This document shows, piece by piece, positions 39,094 to 52,000 of a stretch of 64,000 nucleotides of DNA. Source of the DNA: Lineus longissimus (taxonomy: Eukaryota > Nemertea > Pilidiophora > Heteronemertea > Lineidae). How positions within the stretch are numbered: position 1 is the stretch's first letter; each line of letters starts with the position of its first letter. The DNA lies in the NCBI RefSeq assembly GCF_910592395.1, contig NC_088309.1:25298599-25362598 (forward strand), read 5' to 3'. The notes beneath the pieces were generated by a model. The model did no database searches. It was not told where the DNA came from and was given only the letters and a program-made list of their open reading frames with translations. The position numbers and the translations under genes were made by a program.

Positions 39094-40069
39094 ATGGCTG
39101 AACCCTTAGATGGTGCCAAGAAGGCCCAGCCAACTTCCAGTCATGACTGGGTAGCTGAGGAAGACAGGCCAGGCGGGAATCGGCGCCTGAGGAGCGACTT
39201 CGAAGGAATATGGAACCCTTCCGTACTTTCTGATGCTGATAGAATTAAACGTTCTTCGCTGGTGTCGGATGACAATGAGGAAACTTTGGAGGAACAGCTG
39301 CTGGATAGGCGTGAGAGAGACGGACGGGAAAGCGAGCTATCATGGGCGCTACCTTCTGAGCCAAATAACATCATTGGAACCAGCGAGTACGGCAGTGAAG
39401 ATACTGACGATGAGGCGAGTGGAATACTCGAGACGAGGAGAGAGCGATACGCCCGGGAAAGGCAGCTATCATGGTCACTACCTCCAGCATATGATGACCT
39501 GCCGGATAGAAATACAATTTCTTACGATAATGATAACATTGAGGATCAAATGGACATGCTTACGGAAATAAACGGGAACTCTGAAGCCATGACAAAGATG
39601 TTGAAGGAAATAGCGAACACTCCTAATATGACGGACGAGGAAGTGCAACAGGGATTAGAACTGATTGGTCAAAATGAGGATGACTATCTCGGCGATTTTC
39701 CTCCCCTGCCGCCCGCCAATCAACAGTCTGAAGAATATACATTAAGACCACCTTGGAACACACCGAAATTTGCGAAGCATTTCCTTAGTCAACAGCAACA
39801 GATCTATCAGCGCCTGCAGCCCCAGCAAGGGCCCAGCGGTCTATCTGATATTCCTCACCCCGTCACACTCCAACAGAGTGCATTGCAGGGACCAACTCCA
39901 CAAATGAATGTAATGCAGAGAACATACGCGCAACAGACGGGGTTACGGGCACCAAATTCCCAGGCGAGTGGTTTGCGGGGGCCATACGTACAGCAGACCG
40001 GGTCGCCTGGCGCTTCTAATGCGGGAGATGTGATGCCAGCTAGGGAGGTGGAGAAAGAGAAGCCACAAA
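39094..40069 (+). CDS. ROCO exon 1: acidic, Q-rich disordered head
   Basis: Residues 1-325. Highly charged and without hydrophobic core. It contains an internal duplication: RRERDGRESELSWALP (residues 72-87) and RRERYARERQLSWSLP (115-130), 43 residues apart, each followed by an acidic stretch. The second copy runs into PPAY (130-133), a possible WW-domain (NEDD4-type ligase) binding motif. The C-terminal third is rich in Gln, Pro and Gly, with three loose repeats around QQTGLRAPN, ASGLRGPYV and QQTGSPG. Donor AAAGTAAGT, phase 1. Intrinsic disorder and a ligase-docking role are inference. Confidence 0.8.
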
Positions 40070-43000
40070 GTAAGTGAATGCAACAAGAATAGGACCAAAC
40101 TATATATGTTAACAATTGCTGCAAAAACGTTATAGAAGTGAAATAATCAAGCCTCGGCGCAAACCCCGTGGAACGCCAATGCTAAAGTTGCTGCAAGAAC
40201 TAAATTGAAACCAGTCACTTTGATGAAAATGATAATGTTGAGACCTTTTGAGAGAGATTGCAAAGTTGCGTCGATTTCCCATTGCCACTTCTGTTAGAAG
40301 AAGAACGTATGAAAATCAATATCAACTTCGTTTTTTAGAAAGTTTTACTATCGAGCATTTCAAGATATTTTTGAATGAGACAGGACTGTCTCTATTCCCC
40401 GCCAAGGAATTTATCGCACAGACAGTCGCCACCGACAGACTGGTAAAATTGAACTTTGCCGGACTCGACCAACTGACTGATATCTTCTTCCGAATATTGA
40501 TGGACCACGGACTCGCAGTGTACTTACCACATCTGCGGAAGTTCAGCGCATCGGGTAAGTAGATTGTTACCCAGTTCCGAACAGCACCACCGCAGGTCAA
40601 ATGAATTGTCCGGAACAGCAATCTTCTTACTAATATACATGTATATTTGAGTGACCATTTTCTTTGTTTGAAATCGAATGATGTTAAATGACAAGAGGGC
40701 AATACCTTTCCATCTCATTCTTCTTGCCCTTCATTTTAGCATTCGCTGGACAGTCACCCCTGTTTTGACGACTGAGCCTCCTCTTCAGCGATGTTTATTT
40801 TCTTGTTGGCCACTATACATGCAAAGTTCCTCGAGCAGACCGGAAGATATCCTGTCATCAAAGAGGCAGCTTGAATTAGTTTTTAATCATTTTTAAGTAA
40901 ATTGCTCCGTTTTTCTTTAGGATGTGTCCATCTGACAGACGCCGGAGTCCGCTGGTTATGTAAGATTAGCCCGGTACTCCAGGACATAACGCTGATTGGC
41001 TGCAGTAAGGTAACATCAGCAAGCCTTTCATTACTGCTGGAGAAAGAACCGCCTCTCGGGTTCATTGATATGAGCTGCACGGCGGTTTCAACACTCCCAC
41101 TGTCCTTCGGTAAGTTATTTATTATCAAAGATGCCGTCCAAGACTCCATATTAGTTATACACTTGAAGCATTCTGATACTTTGATGTTCCACGCTACTAA
41201 CCGAATGGAGTACATGCTACTTGGTTACAGTCGTGGCAATTTCGTTCCTTTTTTTGAAGCAGAGCTATCGGCATCAAACCGATACAAAGGTTCAGTGACC
41301 TGCCGAGATAAGGTGAGGTTAAAAGCTACATCGTAGCGATTAAAGTAGAATTTAAAAGAGATGGAGTACACATTCTACCAGGTTACATGTTTTTAACTTT
41401 ATTCAAGGCTCCTCTTCAGTCGACCTTCGTCTTGATGGCTGCCCAATGATCTGCCCTATCAAAAAGAAGCTGAATAAAGCCTACCTAAAGGAGCCGAAAT
41501 CATGTAAGTCATCACTCAAGTAGCATTTTGTAATTCAACAGCTTTCTAATAATTCCTTTTTTTATTCCTGCCACGTTTTGATACTCTAATATATATATAT
41601 AGTCCTTGAATATAACTCCTCACGGAATTTTCATGATCAGTACAGCCTCGGCTTTCTTCAATTTCAGATGTTGCTGACGGGTCAGACATTTTTGAAGAGG
41701 TGCAGTACAAGGTAGTCATACTAAAGAGCGGCAAGATGGAGTTTAACTTCGGCAAGTATCTGAGCGAGGGGCCAGGCAACTCACCTCCAGACAACCAACC
41801 TATGACTATCACCAGAGGAGTTACCATCGGCAAATTCAAACTCAACGTCTACGATATTAACAGAGTTCAGATAATGGTATTTCAGATGTGTTGCTCTTTT
41901 TAAATTACGTTTCCCTTTTCGAAATCAGTATTGTAAAAGACTGTCGAAGGATTGCACTTTGTCATTCTTCCGCAAATCTCCGTCAAGATCAAGTGTTATC
42001 AAGTTATCTAGTGGCTCGAAGTAAAAAGCTGTCACTTAAATAAGCCACTGAAAACAATCATCAACGTGTAGTCTTTACTGTTTTTCATCCATCACCAATT
42101 TCCCTCGCTAGGTACCATCATGGTACCATTACAATTGGACTTACTCTTTCCAGGCTGCACAGGATCTGGTCATCAGCGATGGTTCCATTTGCCTGTTTCC
42201 CTTCTACCTGGAGTCGTGCACACCAGATCGACTCGACTATCTGTGTTCGTTCTACTTCAGAAAGATTGCATATGTCCTCTCGAAAGTAGGTAAACGCAAG
42301 AATAGTCCTTATTCGATCTTGGTAAAATGTACATTGGAGTTTCTGTTTTATTCATTCAGATGTTTTGATTAGGTTATATCTCATTTTGGTGTCTGTTTTA
42401 TTCTTATTCAAGTCTGAGTACGTTGTTCCGGTCCTGGTTGGTCTTCATACTGGAAAGATGGCAGGAAAGGAAGCCAGCAGCAGGTTGATGAACCTCAAGA
42501 ATGGTGTCATAAGGAGGTTGGAGGAATGTCACAAGCCCCTGGAGGAAAGGCTGCACATTATGATTAAGTCAGTTCTACCATTTATAACCCAAATCCTCTC
42601 GTAGTCTTTTATGATTGAAGAGTGCACGCACGTAGTAAAGTGTCATGTTTTCCATTTCGAGATGGGCACACCAGAACCTGAGGAGGTTACGTTGTTTTCG
42701 TAAACGAGTACGGTGGGTTACTTTACATGTAACTCATATTTCAGAAAAAGGGCACTAATTTGAGCATCTTCTTGCTCTAGCATATTATAATCAGTGTGCT
42801 ACATACAAGTACAAACTAGATCTCGACAATTAGGCGCGATCCTAAAGAACGACCAAGTCACCAACATCCCAAATGAGTTGTTTTTGTGGGCTGAATCCTC
42901 TATGGCACTCACGGTAACTTTCGTTGCGATTTCAGGAGGAAGTGGCTGGTCCATGACTACGACATGAAAGGGCAGCTCTACGCCAGTGATGCGGCTGTGA

Positions 43001-46000
43001 TGTTAGACAAGCTCCGGGCCACGCCTGTTTTCACTGATATCATCGACACACATAGAAAGGTAACTTAGTTTTATATTAAAGTAAGCCAGGCGAACACTGA
43101 CGCCTGTAACAGTCCAGTAATCCAGTGTTATTAGTCTTCGCAGTTTGTCTCCTAATGTAATGATTCCGATAAATCAAAATTCTAGTATGCCAAAAAGCAA
43201 CTTTCTGGTTTTCTGTTGAGCCGTTGCTAAAGGAAAGCGTAAAAGCAAACCCATTCGGACTATAAACTGAAAGCCGACCTATCATAAATGGGATTCAGAA
43301 TCGTCCGTTCCTCGCTCTCAGATTATTGGCCATTTCATTTTTCATAATGTAGGTAAATCCGGAGAAGTTTTTGAAGGATGCAAGATCATACGTGAACTCC
43401 GCCTTCTCTTGGATGATGGTTAACTGTGCAGAAAGCCAAGCCGTCATGGACAGACTCCTCGAGGAAAAGGAGCCTATTTTGGGGTTTTCAGAGTCAGAAG
43501 CAACAGAGAAGATTGGCAATGCTGCCGAAATGGCCGGTTTCAAGACAAGCAAAATGCACCAGCCGTATTTGAAAACTATTGCTCGCGCAATGAACCAAAA
43601 GGTTTGTCAATGTTTAACATTTGTAACTGTTTATGTAGTCGAACCCACACCGATAACTTACCAGGTTCACCGTATTCCGTGGCCTAGAATGGCTAGTGGT
43701 GCTCATGTGACTTCTTTGAACGTAGATGCGATGGTCATTGGAGAGAACTTTGCTAAATGAACCCATGGCCTCGTTTTGTCTACAATTCCTCTTCTACTCT
43801 GTTCATTGGCAGAAAGCACAGGTTATGAAAAAATGGCTACTTATAAACCGTTACGGACAATCGTGTTTCCAATATTTGTTGTAATTTATGAAACACACGA
43901 TTGACCTTTTCTTTCAACTTTCTTCTGCAAAAACTTTGATATCTCCTTTCAGGGCTCTTTGCTCTATTTCCCTGAGGTTGACCGCTGTCCGCTGATTACG
44001 AACCCAGAATGGCTAGCGAACGTCCTGGGTATCTTGATGAATCCTCCACCGCCAGATGAGAAGATGAAGCGCTTGATTCGCTTCGTAAGCAAGGATCAAC
44101 CGGTATGGACGAAACAAGCCCTGCGGGAGGCACTCGCGGGAATGGTTCAGGAAGAACAGGTGAGTTATAGCGAAACAATGAATGCCTCCTTGCCAAGATT
44201 GTAGGGTTCCTCTCTCAAATTTTATGGGTTTTTTGGCGGAAATGCCAACTACAACCGAATTGCCGTTAAGGACGTTTAAGATTGTAGGTGAAGAGCACTT
44301 TCTAGCTTATAAAGATTAATTGTGCACAATAAGTCTGATATCTGGCGTAGGATATAAACATCGGTAATATGCTTTATTGACTGTCTGACTCTACTGAATT
44401 TACTGTCTGTACTTTACCGCTTCAGCTGGAACTGCTTTTACCGCTGCTTCTTGACTATGGAGTGCTCCTAGAGTGTGCCGTGGATCGCATCACCACCTCG
44501 GACGTCCCTTACGCATATGTCCCTCTCGACCCTCTGCCGAATGGGCCACCCATTAATCTAGTAAGTGCAATAAGATACTGCCGAGTGTGGCCGCTCTGGG
44601 TAGAGGAATCAGTATGCTAAGATTTCATTTCGGGAAGAATGGGAAACGGCTTTTGAATGGCTAATATGGACTGGAAGGTCCATCTGCTTAAGGAAAGTGG
44701 AAAATACAATGTATCACATTACAGCCTACCTTGCTGCATGGCTCGCAAATAGAGATTTAAGGTTGGTATATGAAATCGTATTGTGATTTAGGAGTCACAT
44801 CAGTGATTTAAGATTGCATTAGAGTGATACTGGAATTCATGCACAGGCTCCTTAAAAGCCATCGATCGTTTGCGTCGTACTTTAACCTTGGGATCTATCA
44901 TTGCAGTCAGACATATGGGCCGAAGTAAGATACGAAACCGTTGTCCAACGTAACAAGCACTATCAGTTTTCATGTGGGGCCCCTCTGTCTCTGTACAGTA
45001 GCTTCACGAGCCAGTGCGCCAAGATCTATAAGTTCACCTTGCTGTGGAAGTACGGATTCCTGATCAGACAAGGCGTGGTTGATGTACTGGTTGGTCTTGA
45101 GAGCAATGGTAGAGGTAAGCTTTTGTTTTTCTTTTGCACCATATTTCATACAAAGGAGTTCCTTAAAACAAAACTGTTGACATACTACCATCTCCATAAC
45201 GTTGTAACGTGTTGATTTCATTTTGTATGACGCTAAATATTGTGTTGAAAAATTTGTGAAATTACCATGCTATCCCTGCAGACGAGCCAGTGATCTGTGT
45301 CTCCGGCCGGACAGAGTACCAGCGGAGTGAGGCGACCGCGGTCAGGGTCAACTGCCTCTGGTCTGTGATGAACAAGATCACAACCATTCTTGACCACACC
45401 ATCAAGCGCTACAGCTGCTTTGCAACGGTTAGTAATTGAGGAAAAATGACCAGAAATCAGTAGTCCACTATGAAGTCGGGGTACAATCTGGTTGCAAATA
45501 TCATTTATGTTAAGCAGCTTTGACCAACAGCCAGTTCTTAACACAGTATCACTGGCTAGACAAGTCATAAGTAGACTTTCCTATTGTATCAAAATCGTAA
45601 ATGTCAATAAAACCTATGAAGCAGCCTTCTACAGACTGGTTCTGACTGTGCATATTTCTGGCATGCTCTTGTCTGAGGTAACGTAAGTAAGTGGCAACGT
45701 CTTGTGCAAGTTTTAATTTCTTGTTAGCAATCCCATGGCCACCATCCTTCATTTTAGGTTGTCATCCCCTGTCCGACCTGCATCCCGACAATGGTCAACA
45801 GTAAGATAGTGAAAGATGAGGACGTGTGGCTCTATCATGTCATCCTACTGAAAGCGGGGGCAACTAGAGGTCTCAAGTGCCGTAGTAAAAAGTACAAGTG
45901 CAGCGAAACACCACTAAACAACACAAGGACAGTGGAACAACTGCTTGGACCAGGTGAGGCTTAGGCTAGTATTCAATTCGACAAAACCAATGCTTCATTT

Positions 46001-49000
46001 TCTTAAAAGTGATGCAAGTCGACGAAACAAGTACGGAGGTTCTTTTTCACTTTTTCACTTCTTGCAGAAATCTTCAAGAAGTATGAAAAGCGTCAAGCTA
46101 TGTGCGAAAGTAAGCGAATTAAACTGGATGCACACACTTCATGCAACCTTGATGTAATGCTTCTAATCTTACTTCAGACCTGAGTCTCGTTCCTCTGCAC
46201 ATGACCTCCCAGTTGACCAGTTGCAACGATGCTCTGTCTGACTACAATCGCTGTGCCATGTGCCAGGGCTGTGCCATCAAGGGAAGGGATTGCCCGGGGT
46301 ATGGACTGATGGGAAAGACGGTCAGGCACTGTGGGTGTGAGGAGATTCCCAACTTCCCTCTCTGTCCTAGCTGTGGAATATGCCAGCGGTGTGAGACGTA
46401 TCTCCAGGTATGGTTCAACTGACGATTCGTATTTTCTCAAACTACTGTTGTGTGAGCAACGAAAAACAGTTGTCTTGTAAAGAAAGAATGAAATGAATAA
46501 ACGCACAACCTGAAACACGATACTATTTTGATGTAAGAGAATGTCGAACTGCGAAAGACCTATACCTATGACAACGGCCGAGTTCTGAATGATTACGGAG
46601 TCCCCCATTGAGCAAGATTGTGTTTAAGCATGCCATCTCGAAGTTGCAGAAGAAGTGTTATCGTTTTCAGGCACTCTACACCTCCTTGAACCCTCAGACA
46701 ATCAGGAATGTCACTTGGAAAGAATACAAAATTAAAGATATAGACAAATTCAGCAAGAGCAATGTTGCTGTGGCTCTGGAAGGCAAGGTGGTTCAGCATC
46801 CAGAGTTCAGTTGGTTCCACACTCAGAAGGACCAGCTCTATGTTCTTGATAATGTCAACTTCAGCCCGGATTTGTTCAACTCGATAGACATCCTGTATTT
46901 CAGGGGTACAAAACCCAGTGTTGGCTTGGTCAGGTAAGACTAAGGAGTTAGAACACGACGATTGTTGTAAAGATGTTTTAGACATGCGCGTTTAAAACCC
47001 AGACGCTTCGCCATCACATTAAGTTGTCTGCGATCCGCTAGGAAATCTGCAAGCCGAATTAGTAAGTGCAAAGCAACTTGTGTCTCATTCGGGATCCAAG
47101 TGCTGATTCTTCTCACTTCTTTCCCGTGATGATGTTGATTGATGTAGAGTAGCTATCTGATTCATAAGTAAACCCTGTGTTTCAGAGACGATCACACACC
47201 CATCATCACTTTCAATCCATCGGAAGGATGCATCGGAAAGGACTGGTCATCTGAGGGTGTGACGGGCCAGAAGTGGAAAATCAAAAATTGCACCTTATTT
47301 TCTCTGAAGATAAGATACGTTCCCGTACATGCAAAGATGAAGGAGAATTCGGAACACTCTGGAGGAAAGGTTGGTGCTAATTTATACAGCTACTTCGACT
47401 GTTCTCCTGGCTCAACCGTAGCAATTTCCGTTCCTGAAGTGAGGGTGGTTCTGGAATGCATCCAAAAATTTTATGAGCATTTCCTAGAAGTCGATTCTGT
47501 TCGGTGTTGCCGAGTTGCTGCAGCGTCAAGACAATTGTCCTTCAGATGGTCAAGGTAGATGACTATTGAAAGCGCTCTTTTTTCAGCCGCCTTCTATGTT
47601 CGCTGTTGACTTCTACAAAGCGGCAGAAAGACTGTGGACTGAATATTTACCTGCCGGAAGCATGAAAGTAGCTCTCACTGGAAGTGAAGCTGGAAGCATG
47701 ATAGTTCAGACGCCAACTCTGGTAAGGATTTTTTCCATATTCTTTAAGAAATGGGATCAATACCGATAACAGGTTCCCGGTCTTCGATAAAATCATCTAA
47801 CGGTGACTGATAATATTTTTTAGTATTCTACCGTACGGTATGTGAAAGTCTCATTTCGTTAGCATTACTCATCATGGCTGAGAAGTTAAGTCCCAAGTTT
47901 GTAGCTGGCTACACGAAGTTAGTTAGAGGTCTATACACTCACAATTATGTCAAAATATTCCATTTTACTTTTAGTCAACTGGAGTTCCACTGACACTGGA
48001 CCATCCGGATGCCAAGGAAGGCAAACTATACGCAGAGGTAGAAAGACAAGACAACCCCAGTCACCTTGTACTCAGCTCCATCACGCCACAAACAGAAAAC
48101 AATTTTATTGTCACCACAGGTATGTCGTTTGGTTACGTTGCTGACCAATTCCTAAGTGTCCGTGTAACGTTTTTGGTTGTTCCTTATACGTCAGGGTTTG
48201 AATACAACTGACGGCTAGAGAGGCCACGAAAGGAGGCACAGAGAGAAATTTGTCAAACGGTTTTCTAGCATTCCCCAAACAATGATGGGAAATAGTCAGA
48301 AACGGAAGCACTCAGAAAACGTTACACCGTTTCCAGGAACGCGGATTAATACAACGCATTTATTCACTTTTTTCTGTTCCACTGAAAGTAATGACTACTT
48401 TAATTCGATTCCTTATTTTGTCGGTCATCTTTTTACAGAGGATGGCACAGTGCAGATGGCAAGAGACGACCCAAAGATTCACCCGCTTGGTTATTCCTTT
48501 GCATCCAACACAGATCGAACCCTCTTCTTGCTTCCCGAACATAGGGAAAGTAAGTCATGAAATAATCATGATGTGGTGAATGTAACTGAAGATACTTGAT
48601 AAACCGATCCTTGCGTATAAGCATGTACTTCTAACCAGATGAACGTCTTTTGGTGATGTACTAGTAGTCGAAGTATTGATAGTATAACACATATTTCTGC
48701 CATGAACAGATTTTGGGTCAGATTGCCTCGAGAGGTTTGTTTTTACGACGTGGATATGTCTTGGTTTAGCGAGAATACATTGGTCATTGGCTTATTTTTA
48801 GTGACATATTGTCCGTGTACAATATAGACATGATAAACGTATAAGATGTACGACAGTAGGAGTCTCGACAGATTCTATAAGTTCGATTGGGAATCTTGTT
48901 ACTAGGGATCGGTTTGGTTTAACTAATAGTACTTCAGCTGAAATACATTCATTCCCTGTTTTCCAGTGTCATCAGTACCGACCATGTTCTACAAGAGGAA

Positions 49001-52000
49001 GAAGAAGAAACCGTTGGCAACAACAAGTGACAAAGCCGTTGTCACCTGCAGTAAGTAACCCGAAACGAGTTGGCGTAAATTGCTTTCTTCACCTCACACG
49101 AAAACAAAATACATACCTACATCATACTTCTCGTGCAAAAATCCCATTGATTTTGTGGAATTAATTAACGTATACGGACTCTGGAAATCTAAACGTAGCC
49201 AGGTCGGGGTCTTGTGATACATCCGATATTCGTGATGTCGAACGCCTCCACCTTCTCCATACACGTCACCGTCCGCTTACTCATCTTGCAAACGAAACGT
49301 GAAATAATTCCCAATTATGACAACGTTCTTGATAATGATTGGCTATATCATCGTATCATCTCTCCAGTTGAGGACCTCAGCACATTGATTGAGAAGAAAA
49401 TAGTGTTACCAGCTCCACTCTGGTTTTTCACAGAGGTAAGTCAGAGAAATTCTCGAAAAACAATAATATAATTTCTCTTAAGTGTGTTTGGATGAAATAA
49501 GCTCAGCTCAGTTTGTTGGCTTGACGATGACATTAGTGAATCATTTTTTATACCAATAAAGATCTATAATGTGCAAAGGTGTAACATGTGTGCTGTTTAT
49601 CTCATGTAGTCTCGTCTTGACTCCCAAGTCTTTGATATCGCAAGAAGCTAGTTCAAACGAAATATTAGTTGTACACACCACATGAAGCCTGGACGACGTA
49701 TACGTTTGTCTTAGTATAAATTAGAAACTTGACGAGATTCATGTGACGACGAGTAGTGTCAGACTACGTGCCTTGTTGCATTTCTTCCCTCAGCAATAAG
49801 GATTGAAAACCAATAGGCTACATGTTGTGTTTCTAGGAGCAAAGGAATGGATGGGAGCCCAACATCCTTGACATGTGCAATTGCCAACGATTTTACGAGT
49901 CCACTGAGGCCCAAGTCTGTGCCTACACAAGGTCAAGGCCGAGGTTCGTGGAGTGGGTGAGGTCAGCTGTCGAGGAACGGTTAGGTATGTCGGTGTAACG
50001 TTTTTGAGTACATGTACTTTTTATTTTTGAATGTTTCCCCTTTTTTCGGAATGCTGAATGGCAAATTGATACGTTTTTTTCTGTTTCCCCATCAAAAAAG
50101 TCATAAATTCCCTCACTAGCTGTATATGGAAACGCTAAAAAATGAGACGCTATATAATCAAAACACATGACAAAATCTTCTTTTTGATGTAGCATATGAA
50201 AGCTTTGCATCCATGTTACTGCTCCCGGCGAAGATCGATGAACGGTCACTGATGTACCCAACATTGCCTCCACACTCAAGGCAGGACTTGTTCCAGGCTG
50301 TGTACCTCTGTTCCAGCTGTAAGTTAAACGACCACCTAAAATATCCTACCACCTACAAGGCTCATATAGTCTACCTCATCCTTCTTATCTATGACATCAT
50401 TGCTTTTACTGGAGAAAACAATAACGTCATCCGTTTACACCACTACATATAACTCACAATGCGTAGGTATAGACGATATGTACCAAGTACCGTAGCAGGG
50501 TGATTTTCCAAGACAGAACATTCAGATCTTCCTGCCAAGGTAGACGACTTGGGGATCTTTTTTTTCACAAAAAAAGATGACGACAATGGTTATCCTGCTC
50601 AAATCGTTCCCTTTGCAGAAGACAACATTTCAATATAATTATGGTGTTTGCTAAGATTGATTACCAATGGTGTTCCGGATTTCAGCTGCAGAAATGCTTG
50701 GCATTCACCTGCTGAACATGAAAGGAATAACTCTGCCGGAGGAACAAGCCGACCTCACCAACCTCTTCCTTCCATTCCACGTGTTCATGTCCTTGGGATG
50801 TCAGGTAAGAATCATCTGGTTGTTGTCTTAGAGATTTACCCCAGACAAATATTTCACTGTATAACGTCCATTTTTTTTCAATGGGTTATTGTACCTAAAT
50901 CTTTTCCTTTCAGGTTTTCCTTCCTGGCTACGACAAGATGTTGCCAGAAGTAGCCGCAGGCTCGCTGGATGATAATCGTGTCCAATATTACCTCAGGGAG
51001 CTTCTTCTTTACATCACATCAAGCCTGGTCATCTTTAATGCCGGAGGAAAGGTACCAGAAGTGGGGGATTTAACAGAAGACACCCTGAAGTTCATCTATT
51101 CTGCTGTTGAGCACAGTTCGAAAGAAAATAAAACTACGAACGAGACAAGTGCGATTGCTATCTGTCCTGCCCACCGAGAGAGTGATAGTATAGACCCCAG
51201 TGACTTCGACGACATTCCAGAGATTCGGCAATACCTACAATTCGTCAAGACTGCGAAACTTGAACAGACAGTTGAGACACTTCCCAGTGACTTCTTTCAG
51301 CAGTTACGCGGGCTTAAGGAATTCAAAGTGGAACGATGTAACATCAAGGAGCTCCCGAGTAACATAAGTCTATGCACTAACCTTTCCTCGCTGAAGCTAA
51401 ACGGGAGCAAGATTACTGAGCTACCGTCAGGTTTAACACAGCTGCAGGACAAATTGAGAGAGTTGGACATAAGCCATCTGAACCTTTCTTCTCTGCCTGA
51501 AGTCGTGACAAAACTCACAAAGCTAGAAATACTAACTGCAGACTGCTTGCTTTTGGATCCTCTACCAGACACTATAGGAGGTCTAGCCAACCTGCGCGAG
51601 TTATCTATGGCTGGTTCTTGCCTCTCCCAGTTACCAAAGAGCTTTAGCAATCTGAAGAAACTGACTAAGTTGAGCTTAAGTGGTGTGCCCTGGCCGCAGG
51701 TCAAACATGGACAGTATCTCACAAATGCTGGCTTCAACGATTTCCTCACCAAGTGGAATCTCAAAGAATACTTCAAGAGGCACCAACGGGTAGGTTGACC
51801 GGCTTGCCAGTGCAGTAGAAAGCACATCTTCTTTTCAGAAAGAGGAATCATAAGGCTATTATGACGATGATGGTTTTGCGATTACTGATTGATGATGGTG
51901 ACTAGGATGATTGAAGATGACAATTGCGATGATAACGATTGCGATGACGATGATGATTTCAATACATGATACCAATGCTTGTAACGATAATAATAGTCTT

